Shown here in pieces: positions 51,454 through 64,000 of a stretch of DNA of 64,000 bases. A model generated the notes under the pieces. That model was not told where the DNA came from, ran no database searches, and saw only the letters and a program-made list of their open reading frames with translations. The stretch is from Gorsachius magnificus (taxonomy: Eukaryota; Chordata; Aves; Pelecaniformes; Ardeidae): positions 25,223,713-25,287,712 of the forward strand of contig CM067089.1 of assembly GCA_034008185.1 (NCBI GenBank), written 5' to 3'. The position numbers were made by a program, and so were the translations under genes. How positions within the stretch are numbered: the stretch's first letter is position 1; each line of letters opens with the position of its first letter.

Positions 51454-54159
51454 ACTACAGTAGTGACTGATTTCTCAGGTGTTATTGGCATTATAAACTT
51501 CCTTCAATGGTTTGTAACAAATATTAATTTGTAAAGAAAATAAGCATATTTCAGTTACTGTGCCCTGACAGGCTGAAAAATTTGGTAGTTTCATTTTATT
51601 TCCTTTCTCCTCTTGCCCCCGCCCGTGCACCAGTCAGTATGTAGGATAGGGAAAGTACTGGCTGTAGTCTTTCACTCCGCGTATGGGTCCTTTCAGAAGA
51701 AGCACAGTGGCAAGTATGTTAATAGGATTAGTTTAGACAAATGTGGACAGCTAGGGTTTGAAGCCCTCTTGGATGAGATTTCCTGCTGGTAGGTAAATAT
51801 GTCCTCCCTCGGTAGTGCTCAGAGCCTGTAGCAAGAGTGTCATGGCACTGGTGTATTGTGATATAAATGAAGATGATTCAGTATGACATGCGCTTTAATT
51901 ATGTGTTTCATTTAAGTACTTTTTGTTCCATATTTTAAAGCATACTAATTAAACGGTAGTGTTTCACAAGCGTCATTTTGATGCAGAATGGAGTAGCCTG
52001 TTTATTTAGGTAATTTAGGTATCACGCAGAGGTTAAAAGTAGAGTCAAGCTAAGAATTTTCATCACTTATCCAGGTTAGCTTTTTCTTTGGTTTGAATAC
52101 TTTAATAATGAATTAGCTAGCTGTTAAATACCTAATTTCTCCAGATGAATAGCTTCTAGCTTTTCTGTTTCTAAAATTGTGCAGCAGCATGGGTTCATAC
52201 AAGTATCAGCGTTTGCTTATAGTAATCAGTTTAAATCATTAAGAACTTTCAATAAATGCCTGGTACCTGATCTCACATTTGCTTCATGTTCTAATTAATC
52301 TGAAGCCCATGTGAAGCTTAATTAAGAGGGTCCTTTTTTGGATCCTGGGCTTTAGAAGGTGTTTGGTACGTTCTTTATCCCATGAGTTCTAAAGTCACAG
52401 AAAAACGCTCTTGGAGTTTTGGAAGCTTTCATGCTGCTATATCCATATTTGGTGTACTCCGCATTTTCAAGTAAAGAGCGCTTTTTCCTCTTTATGTGAG
52501 AGATATCAAAAAGGAAAGGAAAAAAGTAGTAGATGTCTTTCCTCAGGCTATACCATCCAGGACTTTGGTTTTAACCTGGAAATTTTTGAATTGTGTTTAA
52601 GCTATCTGTAGAACTCCCATTGAACCCCCGTCTTCTGAAGAGGGGAAAAATCCCCAGCTTTATCTTATATTTAGAATAGAAGGTATCAGCATGAAGCAGT
52701 TGAAATGCTTTTTTGCATCTCTCTCTATTGCACTGTTTCTCACTCAACTCCAGGTCTTGGCCTTGTTCCCTCTGTTTTTCTGTTTTATATAAAATCTGCC
52801 AATTTGGCAGAATACTTGAAAATTTTAAATTAAAAAAAAAAGGTAGGAAACTGAAAGTACTCTTTTAAACTGAACTTTCTGTTTTAATGTACTCTTTTCT
52901 ATGCGCGAATTATAAACACTTGTGGTAAATACAATCTGGAGTTTAAAATTTAATTAGCAGATTTCACTGTTGTTCTGTGGGGGTTTTGTTTGTAGTTTAA
53001 GTTATCTTAGGGAAACATTTGCTTTACTGGAAAGCAGTCTTACAGGGCTAAAACTTCCAGCCTTATGAAATATAGGTTGTGGGTGTGGGTCTTTCCCAAA
53101 GCAGGCTGTGTGTGTATAGCAGCCCCTACTTGGAGTCAGTGCCTCTGGGAACCATGTCCATACAGTTCTTAGAGTTCCTCAAGCTGCTGGAAGCTCCTCA
53201 GATGCTTCCAACAAGGATGATAATTGATGTCTGCTACAGCTGTATGTTCCATGTGGAGTGGACATCTCCCTGATAGGTACTGGTCTGAATCTGCTCATTT
53301 CACAAAGGTCATCGAACAGCTGTCAAATAGTAACAGCTTTAGGTCACAACTAGCTTGGCCCACGTTTGAACCAGTGACCTAGGGGTGAAAGGCATTTTCC
53401 GTCGCTATCAATCCCCTCAGACATCAAGTCCCCATCATAGGCTTTCCACTGGAACTTCTAGCAGATAAATTGTGTCTGTGATTTCATTTAATGTGACACC
53501 AGATCTTGTAAGAAAAAATATCTCACTGACTTGTCAATGAAAGTTCTTTGGTTTGTGTTTAACAATATATAGCACCGCTTTACAAAGCAGCACATTTTTT
53601 ATACCTTGGGTATTACATGGGTTAAAGATAGCCATACTCGAATTGTAGTTTTGCAGCTACAGGTTGATCTACTGTACTGTATGTCCCTTTGGGGGAAAAA
53701 AATGCGAGTTCTAGCCACAGATTATCAGAAAATTCCAGCCAAACTGCAATTGCATTGTGATAATGCAGTACTTTGTTACCGAGTGGGTTAAGAACTGATA
53801 CCCTCATTATGTAGCATATCATGAAATGAATGTTATTGTTAAGCATAAGGACAGGACGTATTAGAGGTATCTTTTATTACATAGTCTTCATTATAAAAGA
53901 ACAGCTAGTGCTAAAATGTTATCCGTATGATAGGTAGAGGTACATTGTTCTTGTGCTGCTGTCTCTGATTAAGACTAGGATAATGCACGGTTCCTGCCTT
54001 TTATGTCCATCAGGAAACAAGACAGACCAAGGTAAAATAGATGAGTGTATGTTAGCAAAAGATTAAAAAGACCAGCAGTAAAGTCCATTAATAATTCTTA
54101 TATTTAGGATTTGCTTGGTACTGTACTTACGGAATCTACAATGTTTAATCTCTTTTCAG

Positions 54160-54198
54160 AAAGACCAGCTGAGAGAACCTTTTTCCTCCTCTGAGTGA
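54160..54198 (+). other. Possible short last exon, KDQLREPFSSSE then stop (weak)
   Basis: TTTAATCTCTTTTCAG is a strong acceptor. In phase 0, compatible with the end of the 37572 exon, twelve codons read KDQLREPFSSSE followed by TGA. A hydrophilic Ser-rich C-terminus is believable, but such a short segment 16 kb away has little statistical weight. Confidence 0.15.
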
Positions 54199-56125
54199 TA
54201 GACCTAGATTTTCGGAGGCAGCACATTTGTCTGTCAGAGCTCTTGGCTGGTGTCGTGATTTAGTTTTCGTCAAATGATGCTGGTGTCCGGTTGATGATAT
54301 AGCCTTGCTGGATATGGGGAAATTTGTTACCTTTAGCTTTGACAGGAAGATAATTGCTGATGGTTAACAGAACTGTGCGGAATCCATTGGTTTTGCAGCA
54401 ACACAAGCAATGGAATCTGCCTCAAGAAGTCTGTCTTTTCACATAAACTTCTGTAGGCTGCTTCTGCATAAGACAAATTTTGGTTTTTGTTACACCAAAC
54501 TATATCTGTGTATCAGTAGCTTTGGAAGGTTATTGACCTGAATGGAAACAGCGTGTCTTACAGTGACGAAGACTTGATGATGTAGCATCATTTTTTTTTT
54601 TTTTTTTAATCACAGCACTAATGATAATTTTTTTTAACAGCTGTCAAAAGAAAGGGAGGGGTCAGTGATTGTTTGCCTTTGCAAACTGAATGCATCTCCT
54701 GTGTGTATAACTTGTTAAATATAAATGGTGAAAATATTAAAACTGGTCTCAGAATTAGAATGGAATAGAGGAAAAGATAAAGCAGTAAGTATTGAGTTAA
54801 TACAGATGAGATTTTAAAATCCACTTCAAATGCTAGAACAGATCCTAAAGGAGTTACAATAATTAGGGTCAGTGGCAATATTTGGGATCTCTTGCTTAAT
54901 TTTCAGCTTTTTTTTGGACAAATGCTTCACTGGATTTTTGCCAAGAGTACTATAATTGTTTGCAATATTTAATCATTATATCAATATACCTTTTCCAGGT
55001 ATCTTGTGGGGATAAAAGCATCCTTCCTGTCTCCCCACACTTATTTCTCTGGTCTGGACTGTGAGATACAGAATTGCCTGAAAAGCTTCTCCCACTCTTC
55101 CTCCCCCATATGACAGTGAAAAATAATTTTGTTTTTAATAGCAGGAGAATAAAATCTATAAATGTAGTGACCAGCAATATCACCTTACTTGTCTTATTGG
55201 TAACGTTTTTTAATAGTCCTGGACTTCTAGAATGGTTTAAACAAGGAGGTATTAGACTGATATTGGTAAATATCTCTATTGGAGCTCTTTTTCCAATAGA
55301 GGAATTCTGACAAAAATAGGACAATATTAAGCTCATGCAGAGAGGATTAGCTGGTCTCACACAATATAGGTAATATACGCAGTACTTAGCTTTTAAAATT
55401 GCTATTGATTTTGGGGTGTTCCCCTTAAAAGGTTTATGCTCGGATTAACTGAAAACTAGACTTGCTTTCATACCTTTCTTCCCATTCACTTTTCTCTATA
55501 ACCTAGCCACCAAACATTTATCTACTTGCTCCCTTCATCATTTCTCTTCAGTTTCCAACATGCGTCCTCACACGTTTCTTTTTGTTTTGCCTCCAAAAGT
55601 TGCTTTCCATGCACATACTTTTAAATCCTCATTCTTCTTCTCTACTCATTTTGGGCTGTTTGCCCGTCTATGTGCTTTCCTCTCTGGCTGTCTCCTTTCC
55701 TCCATTCTAGCCTGCAGCAGCCTGAAAGCTCAGGTTCCCCTCATGTGTGAGCAGATCTCCTGCATATCTTAAATTGGTGAGCCAGAAAATGTTGAGATTG
55801 TGGCAACTGCTGGCACTTAGCTTTCACGCTTATATCCTATATTCATATCTTGTGAGGAAAGAGATTTGGGATTAAACTGCCTGATCATTCCTCAAGGCAC
55901 AGAATAACCAGCCATGGCTCTAGGAAGGCTTATTACTGAAGTGTGGGTCCTCCAGCACGGGTCCTTATCAACAAGTTTCATCTGCCCTCAAAGGAAGCAT
56001 GGCTTTCCACCCTGTCAGCCTCTGGTGCAGAAAATCTTGGAAGTCAGGCCATGTGATTCCACCTGCCAGGATGACTTGTGAAAATAAGAGCATGTGGGGG
56101 AGGGAAAGTGCAGAGACCCCACCTT

Positions 56126-56159
56126 CCCCCCCCCCCCCCTTTTTTTGAGAGAGAGAGAT
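56126..56159 (+). repeat. Composite C14-T7-(GA)n tract
   Basis: Fourteen C, seven T, then GA repeats. The switch from pyrimidine-only to purine-only sequence is the kind that can adopt triplex structure. Confidence 0.8.
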
Positions 56160-57693
56160 ATTAGCCATGTAGTTTACTTTCCCATTGTAGTAAGGAAAAG
56201 GGGAATTCATGAAGAATTTGAATTTAATTACTTTTTTATACCAACCCTGAATTATTACATGCTTTGAGTAAACTGGTTGCCATTATGCATTAATTTCCCA
56301 ACAGAGCTCTATAAGGTGTTTGCCATTGTAATTCAACGTGCAGGAGGTGTTTCTTCAACCTGGTACAAATATTTGAAAATACAGCTCTTCCTCAGCAAAG
56401 AGCTGTGTCAGTCAGGATTCTGACCTAAGAGTATGACTTAAAAATTCTGTAATTTACCCATAGCTCTCTTGAATTGCATTTATCTATCTTTTGTAGGGCT
56501 GGTTTAGTAGTTGAGAACATGTAGCTTGTGATGTGAAGTGATGGAATACAGAGGATGATTTCACTGAAAGTGCCACGTGGCATCAGCTCAAGTTTAATGA
56601 CTTTTTAAATAGCTTATGGGAAGAAAGGGAACAGTGGTGTATTCTCAGCGAGATGTCATCAAGATCTAAAATTAGAGAAGTTATTCTGAAACACCTAACC
56701 CTTCCCCTGAAAAACAAAGAATGTTTAAATTGCATGTTGTGCCTCAAAGTTTCAGTCCCCTCCCACTGCCCCCTCCCCCACAGCTCTGCATCATTTTATT
56801 TTCTTTACTTGGTTTTACCACTGTATGACCTCGTGTTGTATTTTTTCTGAATGACAATGAAAGTAATTGAAAATATTGATTGGCAGTACAGTTAAGTTGT
56901 CAACACAACCGTTTAATTTGTCAGGAGGACTTGTTAAATTGTCAAAAATCATATAAAAAAACTCCTTCAGTCACTGATGATATACATTAGAGATGTTCAC
57001 GAATCAAATGGGCCATTTTTGAGATAAGTGTTGAAGAAAAATTCTGAAATGGCTTTCTCCAGATTTTTTTTTAAGGTCAGATTAAAAAAGAATACCCAGA
57101 GAATACCTGGCTGGCAAACACATTCAGTAGAGTACCTGGACAGGGTATTACTTATTTTCCAACAGCACCCTTACATGCTTTGTATTTATAACAGTCTGGG
57201 TTGAAGTTTGGCGTTGCTTCCACAGCAAGTATATTTATTTCAGCAGTTTGTTTGTTTTAATGTTTGGGTACTTTGATCTCAGGTTTTATATGTAGGCTAT
57301 ACCATAAAAGACAATGCTATTAGTGTTTTATGGACCTTATCTCTGTTTTAGGATAAATATTGTATTTTGTCAACGTGAAACTATGCAAAAATCTCCTTAC
57401 ACATTATTTGAATCTGTACACTTAATCTTGGATACTGCTACGGCTTCAGGTGTGCTATAGTTCAAATGAAACATTACCAACTTCTCTGCAGTGTCTTGGT
57501 TTTTTTTGTTAATGTAATGGTAATTTGAACTGTAGGTGAGATTTTCTAGGCTGCCTCAGGCAGTTTGTTGCACAATTCCGGTTGGCCTCACAAATTCAAC
57601 CAATTTATAATGCAGTTCAGAGGGAAGTGTTCCCACTGATCCAGGGCATTTCTGCAATTCTTCCTGTATCTTTCCTTTTCTTGGGGCTGGCAG

Positions 57694-57761
57694 TACTCCG
57701 GAAGATGTCAAATGTTCTTGTTTTCCATTGGTTTTGCCAAGCCAGCTGGGGGAATTGGAAA
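57694..57761 (+). other. Exon-like segment (68 nt) with both splice signals
   Basis: A pyrimidine-rich acceptor (TTTCCTTTTCTTGGGGCTGGCAG) and a donor (TGGAAA|GTGAGTTCC) enclose 68 nt open in all three frames. The readings begin YSGRCQMFLFSIG, LRKMSNVLVFHWF or TPEDVKCSCFPLVLP. The phase-0 reading could follow the 37572 exon directly. The minus strand is also open over 100 codons here (57556-57858), so openness alone is weak evidence. It may be a later exon of the same gene, an exon of another transcript, or chance. Confidence 0.22.
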
Positions 57762-57910
57762 GTGAGTTCCTTAGTTCACCACCATTATAATCTATGATAT
57801 TTCTTATATTAGGACTCTGGTAAAGGAAAGTTCTTAGCTTTTGGTCCTGCAGGTTCACATAATGATGGATTTTTTTGTAAATGTATTAGAGAAAAATATT
57901 TCATGGTTTG

Positions 57911-57926
57911 TTTTTTTTTTTTTTTT
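57911..57926 (+). repeat. T16 homopolymer
   Basis: Sixteen consecutive T in AT-rich sequence. Confidence 0.85.
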
Positions 57927-60900
57927 AAATAACTAAAAAGATTCATAACTTTTTCTTATACCTCAGCATTTCATCTATGGTATTTAAGAGCCTTGACTTC
58001 ACAGAGAAAGGTGTTAAGAAATTTGCAGGTTATGATTAGGAAATATAAGGAGCAACATTTTAAGATCAAAAGTTATATAGTGATATGATAGCAATATTAT
58101 CAAAACATTCTGAAGATATTAAGTGGTGTTGTCATTTCAGTTGTGGGCAGTTGTAAATGAAATTGTGCTCCATATCATGTGTTCTCAAATGAAAAGCATA
58201 TGGATGTTGCTTGCTTTTCTCTGTTGATCAGAATACTGTATTGAAAGTCTTAAAATGTTTCAGACTCATTTTGCCAATCTAGGCAGAAAATGTACTTTTA
58301 AACAACTTTTTTTTTTTTTTTTCTCTCTGCCAAGCCTGTGCCCTTTCATTTCTATCTAAAGGGATTTTACTTACCTGGCAAAAAAATGAAGTAGTCCTGG
58401 TGTGTGGAGTTTTGCATATCTGTGATACTTTGCAGATTTGTACTTTTTTTAAAGTACTTTGGGATGTAATGCACTGCATAAATATATAAATACACACAAT
58501 TAATTATTACAGCTTATTGTCTTTGAATAAAAAGCTTTCCCTTTTTGTATTAGATCTGCCAGCTAGTTTGTGAAAATACTGGTATTTAAAAAGTGCCTAT
58601 AGTATTTACAGCTGCAACAGATTTTTAATAAAATAGACTGTTCAAAACTGAAACCCATTTCTCTAAGCAATCATTCTTCAACTTGAAGAGCCATTAAGAG
58701 GAAAGCAGAGATCAGATGGTCTGCAGCTGGATTTAGGAAAGTGGAAGACTGATGAATAAATAAATAAACAAGCCCAAAGCACAGCAGTGGGATTTAGGGA
58801 ATAGTTAGCAATAATAGCTTGTCTTAGGTCAGAGAATTTCAACCTTATCACATCAGTGTGTTAAATAACATTTTCTGAAATATGGTTTTGCCTTTTGAGG
58901 TTATAAAAAAAGTCTCCTTCTCCTTTCCCCAGTGTGGAAAACCATACCGTCCTAGATGTGACTGTCCATGCCCCTCCTGCCCCCAGTGCATACATTTAAA
59001 AAAAACCCTACAGTATTCTAAATACAATTGTCAATATACCTTAATTTATCAAAGATCGTTTAAGAAAAAGCCTGCATGTTTTATAAGCATGTTAAATTAG
59101 CCATGTGTTCATTATATTGGAGATTTTACATTTTAATTATGATTTGTGATGTCCAAATTATAGGTCGGTGTGTATGCCTTTGTTGCAGTGGCTTTCTCTC
59201 ATCTATCAGTTCATTTGAGCTGTAATATTACTTTCTTCTAATAAAATTTTAAGCTCATCAAGTCAGGACAGGAAAATTGTCCATGGATTGGTCTCCTACT
59301 GAGCTCCAAGTATTAAGAGGGGGGTTGGGTGTCTTCAGAATTGCTCATTCTGCTTGCAGGATGCAGAGAAGCTTTGTGCCAGAGTCCTGACATACGACAG
59401 AGAAGCAGCTCTAACCTCAATGTTGGAGAATCTTGACCTTAATTGTTCAGGACAGGGACAATGAATCTTGATCCTTGGAACAGTCTTAGCTATTCTGGGA
59501 AATGTAGTCATCTCAAAGTATGACAGTTTGGTTATTACTGATTAGACGTGTTTCAGATGAGATTTCCAGGGATCAGTGATTAACATACACCATCTACAAG
59601 TAATATTTTTTCAGGGTCATATTCTGCGGGGAGCTTGGTTACCTCAAATCCTTCTTAAGTCACTGCTTTCTTATTTAACTTTTGGATGGGTGTTGGTACA
59701 AAAGCTTGCAATTAATTTTTTATTTTTTTTTTCTCTCCAAGTGGGTAAGTATACCAAATTACTTATGGAAAAGCTAATACAGCTAAAGATATTACATAGC
59801 AGAGTATGCTGACTAACATTCTCCTGGGAAGTGCTTTCAATAGAACACACCATAAATCTGTTATTTATGAAAGGAGCTCTCTGTCTCTCTAAAGGTGTAA
59901 TTTCTTTACTGTTGCCAAAAAATATGTAGCAGTCCTTATTTCTGTAAATGTTTTAGGCTAGATGCTGAATTTGCAGTGCTTCAAAGAAAAATGGCATAAA
60001 ACATTCACATAATAGCATGAGAGAGTTTTGATAAGTACCAAAATGTACATGCCTCCAGAAAAGATGCAGTGGCTTGCTAGCAGAAGATAACCCAAGGTGA
60101 TGATGGGACATTAGACTTGATTGGCTAAAAGGAAATGTGAGCAGCATGGCAAGTGTCAGCTGTGAATGCTATCGGAGGTCTTGTGGAAGAAATGGATGTT
60201 TCCCTTTAGTCTTGGAATTTCCAGTAAGCTTCCAAAAGCTTATGTGTAGTGCAACATATGTATTTAGTACTGTAATTAACACTAATGGTATTTGTTTGAG
60301 GATTTCCCTTCCTGCGTATTGCTAGATGCAGTATGCCCTGTTGAGCATTTTAGATCTGTAAAATATTTTCCTATAAGTGATCTTGCATTTTGAAGGCGCT
60401 CAGTGCTTTGCAATATGTGATTCTGTTTAAGGGATGTGGAGAAAAAAGTGATCTCAATAGTGCTTGAACTCTAAAAATGTTGGAGATTAAACTATATACC
60501 CATTTGGCTTTTGTAATTTGCTCCCAATTTGCTTTTTTGTTGGCTTGGTTTTCTTGCCATGACTTTACAGTCTTGAGTTGAATTGTCACTCACTGTTGAG
60601 TACACATCAATTTTAAACAGGGCAGATAAATATTGTTGCTAACCTGAGCAGCATAGCCTTTCAATCTACTAAAAATGCAGGTCTTGGCATCATTGCGTGT
60701 TCTTCTAGTAGTCAAAGAAGTTTACTTTGCTCAGAACAGTTTATTCTATTAAAAAAAATTCTAGTATATATTCTGCTCTTCTGTGGTCTCACTAGCATTT
60801 AGAGAACAAGCAGAGAAAAGCAACGTCTTTGTTCTCTATATGGTGCATAAAGCACATGGGAAGCATTTTAGAAGCATGAAGAATGGCATTTTTATTTAGT

Positions 60901-62965
60901 ACTTTCTACTTAGTATGTAAAGATGAAGATAGAAACGTGGGACTCCTGCATAAGAACACTGGTCTAAAATTTATCCTGGGTCAATTTCTACCACCTTGTC
61001 AGGCTTTCATGTGATCTTCAACAAGTCTTTTAATTTCTTGTGCCCCAGTTTCCTTTGCATAAAACACAGCTAAAACTTCTATTTGTTGACAATTGTGTAT
61101 ACTGTGCTGATATTTATGTAGGTCAGGGGCTTGTTCTTTTACAATCTGGCTTTGGCCTCTTGGAATGACTATGGCCTTGGTCTTGGATTGTAATGCAAAC
61201 CACACGCTGGTGCCTATAAAGAGATTTTTGTGTTTGAGGCACCTAGACAGTCTTCACAGCAGGCAAAGAGCTGAAAGAGGCTGGCAGAGTAGCAAATTAG
61301 TCTTTGTCTACGTGTTTATATCTGTGGTTAAATAATAAATTAAAAGTTTTGTATAGTTATTTATAAACCTCATACTAACAGTTGCATTCTAATGTGCAAA
61401 AGACCTTGCACCGTTAGGTTTGCTTCTTTGTGAATGACTGATCCATTGTGCCATCAAAAAATAATAGTTAACTCAGTTCAGTGAAATGACACGATAAATT
61501 CTGAACTCTTACCAAATCACTGTTTCACTCATCATTGATTGCTATTTGCTTATTTATGTTCATCAGTTACTATTTGTGTTGTCATTCTTTTATGGCTATG
61601 TCAATGTGATAAAATCATACATGTAGCTGTGCCTCTTGCATCTCTTCTTACAAGATCTGCACTGCATTTTTCATTGTGTCCTATATTTTTTATATCAACT
61701 GCTCACACAGGTGCTGGTTATTCCCTTTTAGAAAAAAAAGTATGTTCCATCAAAGTATTTAACTATGGCTTCCTTACTTGCAACTGTCGTTTTCTGAAGA
61801 ACAGACTCTGATGTGGGTTTTGGTTTATTGTGGAATATCTGGCACCTATTAGCCTGTAACTGTCAAAAAGTGATGAATTAGTGATAGTGACTCACACTTA
61901 GTCCTTTAATGCCTATCTACACCCAGAAGTGAGTTTAAAACTTCTTTAATCTTCTTTTGGTATGATCTTCAACAAAATTCAGATAAAAAAACATCTCCCA
62001 CACTGACTCTAACTCTGCAGTCTTTGAATCCGGGACTTGGTGACGAAACAGTATTGCATTAATTCTTGCACCATTTAGTCTCCTTATCTAGTAACACAGG
62101 CTTATTCTTTGTAACTAACAACAATGAAAGGCGCCTTTAAGAAATCTCCAGTGAGCATCGAGGCATTACAGATTAGGTCAGTAGAACTGCTGCTAGGTTG
62201 AGCATGATGGATGAGTGGGAGAATGAGTTTCTGCCGCACGGTATTGTGAAATCTTTTCATTGTCACCAACGGGCCTATGAGGGGCTGATGAATGAGGGAG
62301 CAAGTGTCAGAAACGCCCTTCCTTGCCCTGGTACACTTTTAATATCTCCCAGAGCTACAGGATGAGTATTGATAAAAGTAAAGTTTAAAAATAACCATGG
62401 AGTGATAGGTAGCAATGATTTAAGGAGAAAGCGGCGATGGGGTTAGAGAGGGTTCATTTTCTAAAAGCGCACAGAAGAGAGGAAGCTGAAATGTGCAGAT
62501 CGGAGAAAGAGCAGGAGGCTTTTTATAAGAAGCTAATGTGATGAGGATGATGAGTTCCTTGATGGATGAGTTACTTCCATCTGGTTGCAGTATGTGTAAT
62601 AAATAGCTGTGCTCATGTTTGACCTCTCCCACTTACCAGGCACGTCTTTGTCTTTTGGGATATCCAGGAGGGAACTGTCCATTACGGTCAGGGGGAAGGG
62701 GCAACAGGGAAGGGAGAAAGAGTGGCCAACATAAAGAGCTTGGGAGGCTTGCAGGTTTGCACATAGGGCAAGGGGAAATGGTGTCAAAGTTGTATAAAGT
62801 GAATAAGAGATAAATTGTTCTGTTACTTCCCATGCAATGTCATTTTAGAATAAGAGGCATGTTTTGATACTGTTTCCTGCATAAAAATCTTACAAAGTCT
62901 GGTTGTTCTTGTTCTGGGTTTGTAGATTAAGATAATTTTTTGCCTTGACTTCTATTTTTTTTCCA

Positions 62966-63020
62966 GATTCTTTTTTGTGTGTCATCCAAGGAAAATGTGA
63001 CAAAAGAATTGTGTTCCTTA
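62966..63020 (+). other. Exon-like segment with strong acceptor (weak)
   Basis: TTCTATTTTTTTTCCAG is a strong acceptor, and a moderate donor (CTTAAT|GTAAAC) follows. Two frames are open, one giving SFLCVIQGKCDKRIVFLN and the other ILFCVSSKENVTKELCSL. Its phase could follow one reading of the 57694 segment. Support is limited to these splice signals. Confidence 0.12.
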
Positions 63021-64000
63021 ATGTAAACATTTAGCTGGAGGGCAGCAAGAGTTCTTGCTTATGGATAGAACATGTCTCTGCCTTTGGAAAGTTTTATCAC
63101 AACAGATAGACGGGGATGAGCCAAAGATTTCTTTTGCTTGTTGTGGAGAACTTCATTCTGGAAAGAAATAGCTCATTATAGCTTCAAGAAGTGTGCTCAG
63201 AAACCAAAATGTGCTGGATGTTTTACTGTTGCCAAAGCCTTCAAAAGTAATCTGAATTCCTATTTTTCTATTGATTGAGCTCGAAATGGTGTGTCGATAG
63301 AAACATTGGGTGAAGAGCCTGAATGAATCCTGTGAATGTAAGGAAGTCAAGGTCTTGCACTGCAAACATTAAAACTAATTTCCCTTGCCTTTCCATTGAA
63401 ATGCCTTCCCCCTCCCCCCTGAGACCAGGATTTCTTCTCCTCCTCTGTTTCATACAGAGTGGATCATGTAGTCCTGGAGTAATAATATTAAAGGGCTCCA
63501 AATGACTTAGCATTTGTTTGCATGTGTAGCTGACATAACCTCTTTTTGACACGTGGCTTTTTATGAAATTTATGGCTGAAAACATTTTTGAGCTCAATTT
63601 TTTGTCATGTTAAAACTCAAACAACTATATGTCACCCAATGCTAATATGAATTTGGCAGCACATGTTGTAATGGTTCCCGTGAAACTACTATGATGCCTG
63701 CTGTGAAGGGATGTAAAGTACAGACGTATCTGCATGCTCAGTGATGGATCCATAATATCATCCAATACATTATAAAAATCCTCTTGAAAGGCTGTGTTTA
63801 TTCAAGGCAGGGGGTTACATTTTGAATTTAGTTTCAGTTTAATGTTTAAATGTGCTAATTAATAGCAAAATAATTGATAAAATTAATTTTCAAGTTACAT
63901 GATAGAAACTGTTACCCTTGAAAATGTGCACTCTTTTGTATGAGTGTGTATATTGTGTATACGTAACCACTTTAAAATGCTTAATGGTGGTTATAAACAG

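Larger units (their letters stand above)
37733..64000. other. Downstream intron or intergenic stretch with no confident gene
   Basis: The previous exon ends in phase 0, so the gene should continue, but I found no later exon of comparable quality in the remaining 26 kb. Several acceptor-led open segments (39151, 44537, 54160, 57694, 62966) are listed or discussed separately at low confidence. Otherwise the region contains AT-rich sequence, homopolymers and microsatellites, a 14-bp-arm inverted repeat at 51.4 kb and one repeated 20-mer. It may be a very large intron. Confidence 0.5.

Noticed and set aside
54950..55360. 136-codon minus-strand frame, and a 78-codon plus-strand frame over it
   Set aside because: No splice signals or initiator context, and the peptide shows no recognisable motif. 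Treated as chance.
58381..58425. Minus-strand exon (ICKTPHTRTTSFFCQ) with a very good donor
   Set aside because: The donor is good, but the acceptor has no pyrimidine tract and the segment is isolated.

Overview
This is eukaryotic, vertebrate DNA: AT-rich, non-coding for almost its whole length, with stop-dense frames, scattered homopolymers and microsatellites, and a few short exon-like islands bounded by polypyrimidine-AG acceptors and GTAAG/GTGAG-type donors. A bird is the best guess. The only clear interspersed element is a solo LTR at 26.1-26.7 kb whose 5' end matches, from memory, an endogenous-retrovirus LTR family that is abundant in many birds. Interspersed repeat content is otherwise very low, which also fits a bird. 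Species and chromosome cannot be read from the sequence.

Layout: the plus strand carries a chain of five exon candidates: 2749-2782, 12829-12907, 32865-32889 (or 32862-32889), 33719-33758 and 37572-37732. The splice phases agree at all four junctions (0/1, 1/2, 2/0, 0/1, ending at 0). Together they give exactly 113 codons with no stop. The last exon (53 full codons) is the most convincing, and the two between 32.8 and 33.8 kb are microexons. The first and last exons of the gene are not clearly in the window, and I could not identify the protein. The rest of the chain's span is introns of about 10 kb, 20 kb, 0.8 kb and 3.8 kb. The big intron at 12.9-32.9 kb holds the LTR and, near 23.7-24.1 kb, a stretch that looks like a conserved non-coding regulatory element with an RFX X-box-like motif.

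Downstream of 37.7 kb there is no confident gene. A few isolated exon-like segments could be later exons, alternative last exons or decoys (39151, 44537, 54160, 57694 and 62966). The rest is simple repeats, one 14-bp-arm inverted repeat at 51.4 kb, and AT-rich sequence.

I found no operons, CRISPR arrays, RNA genes or novel accessory system. The most useful result is the phase-consistent multi-exon model of an unrecognised gene.
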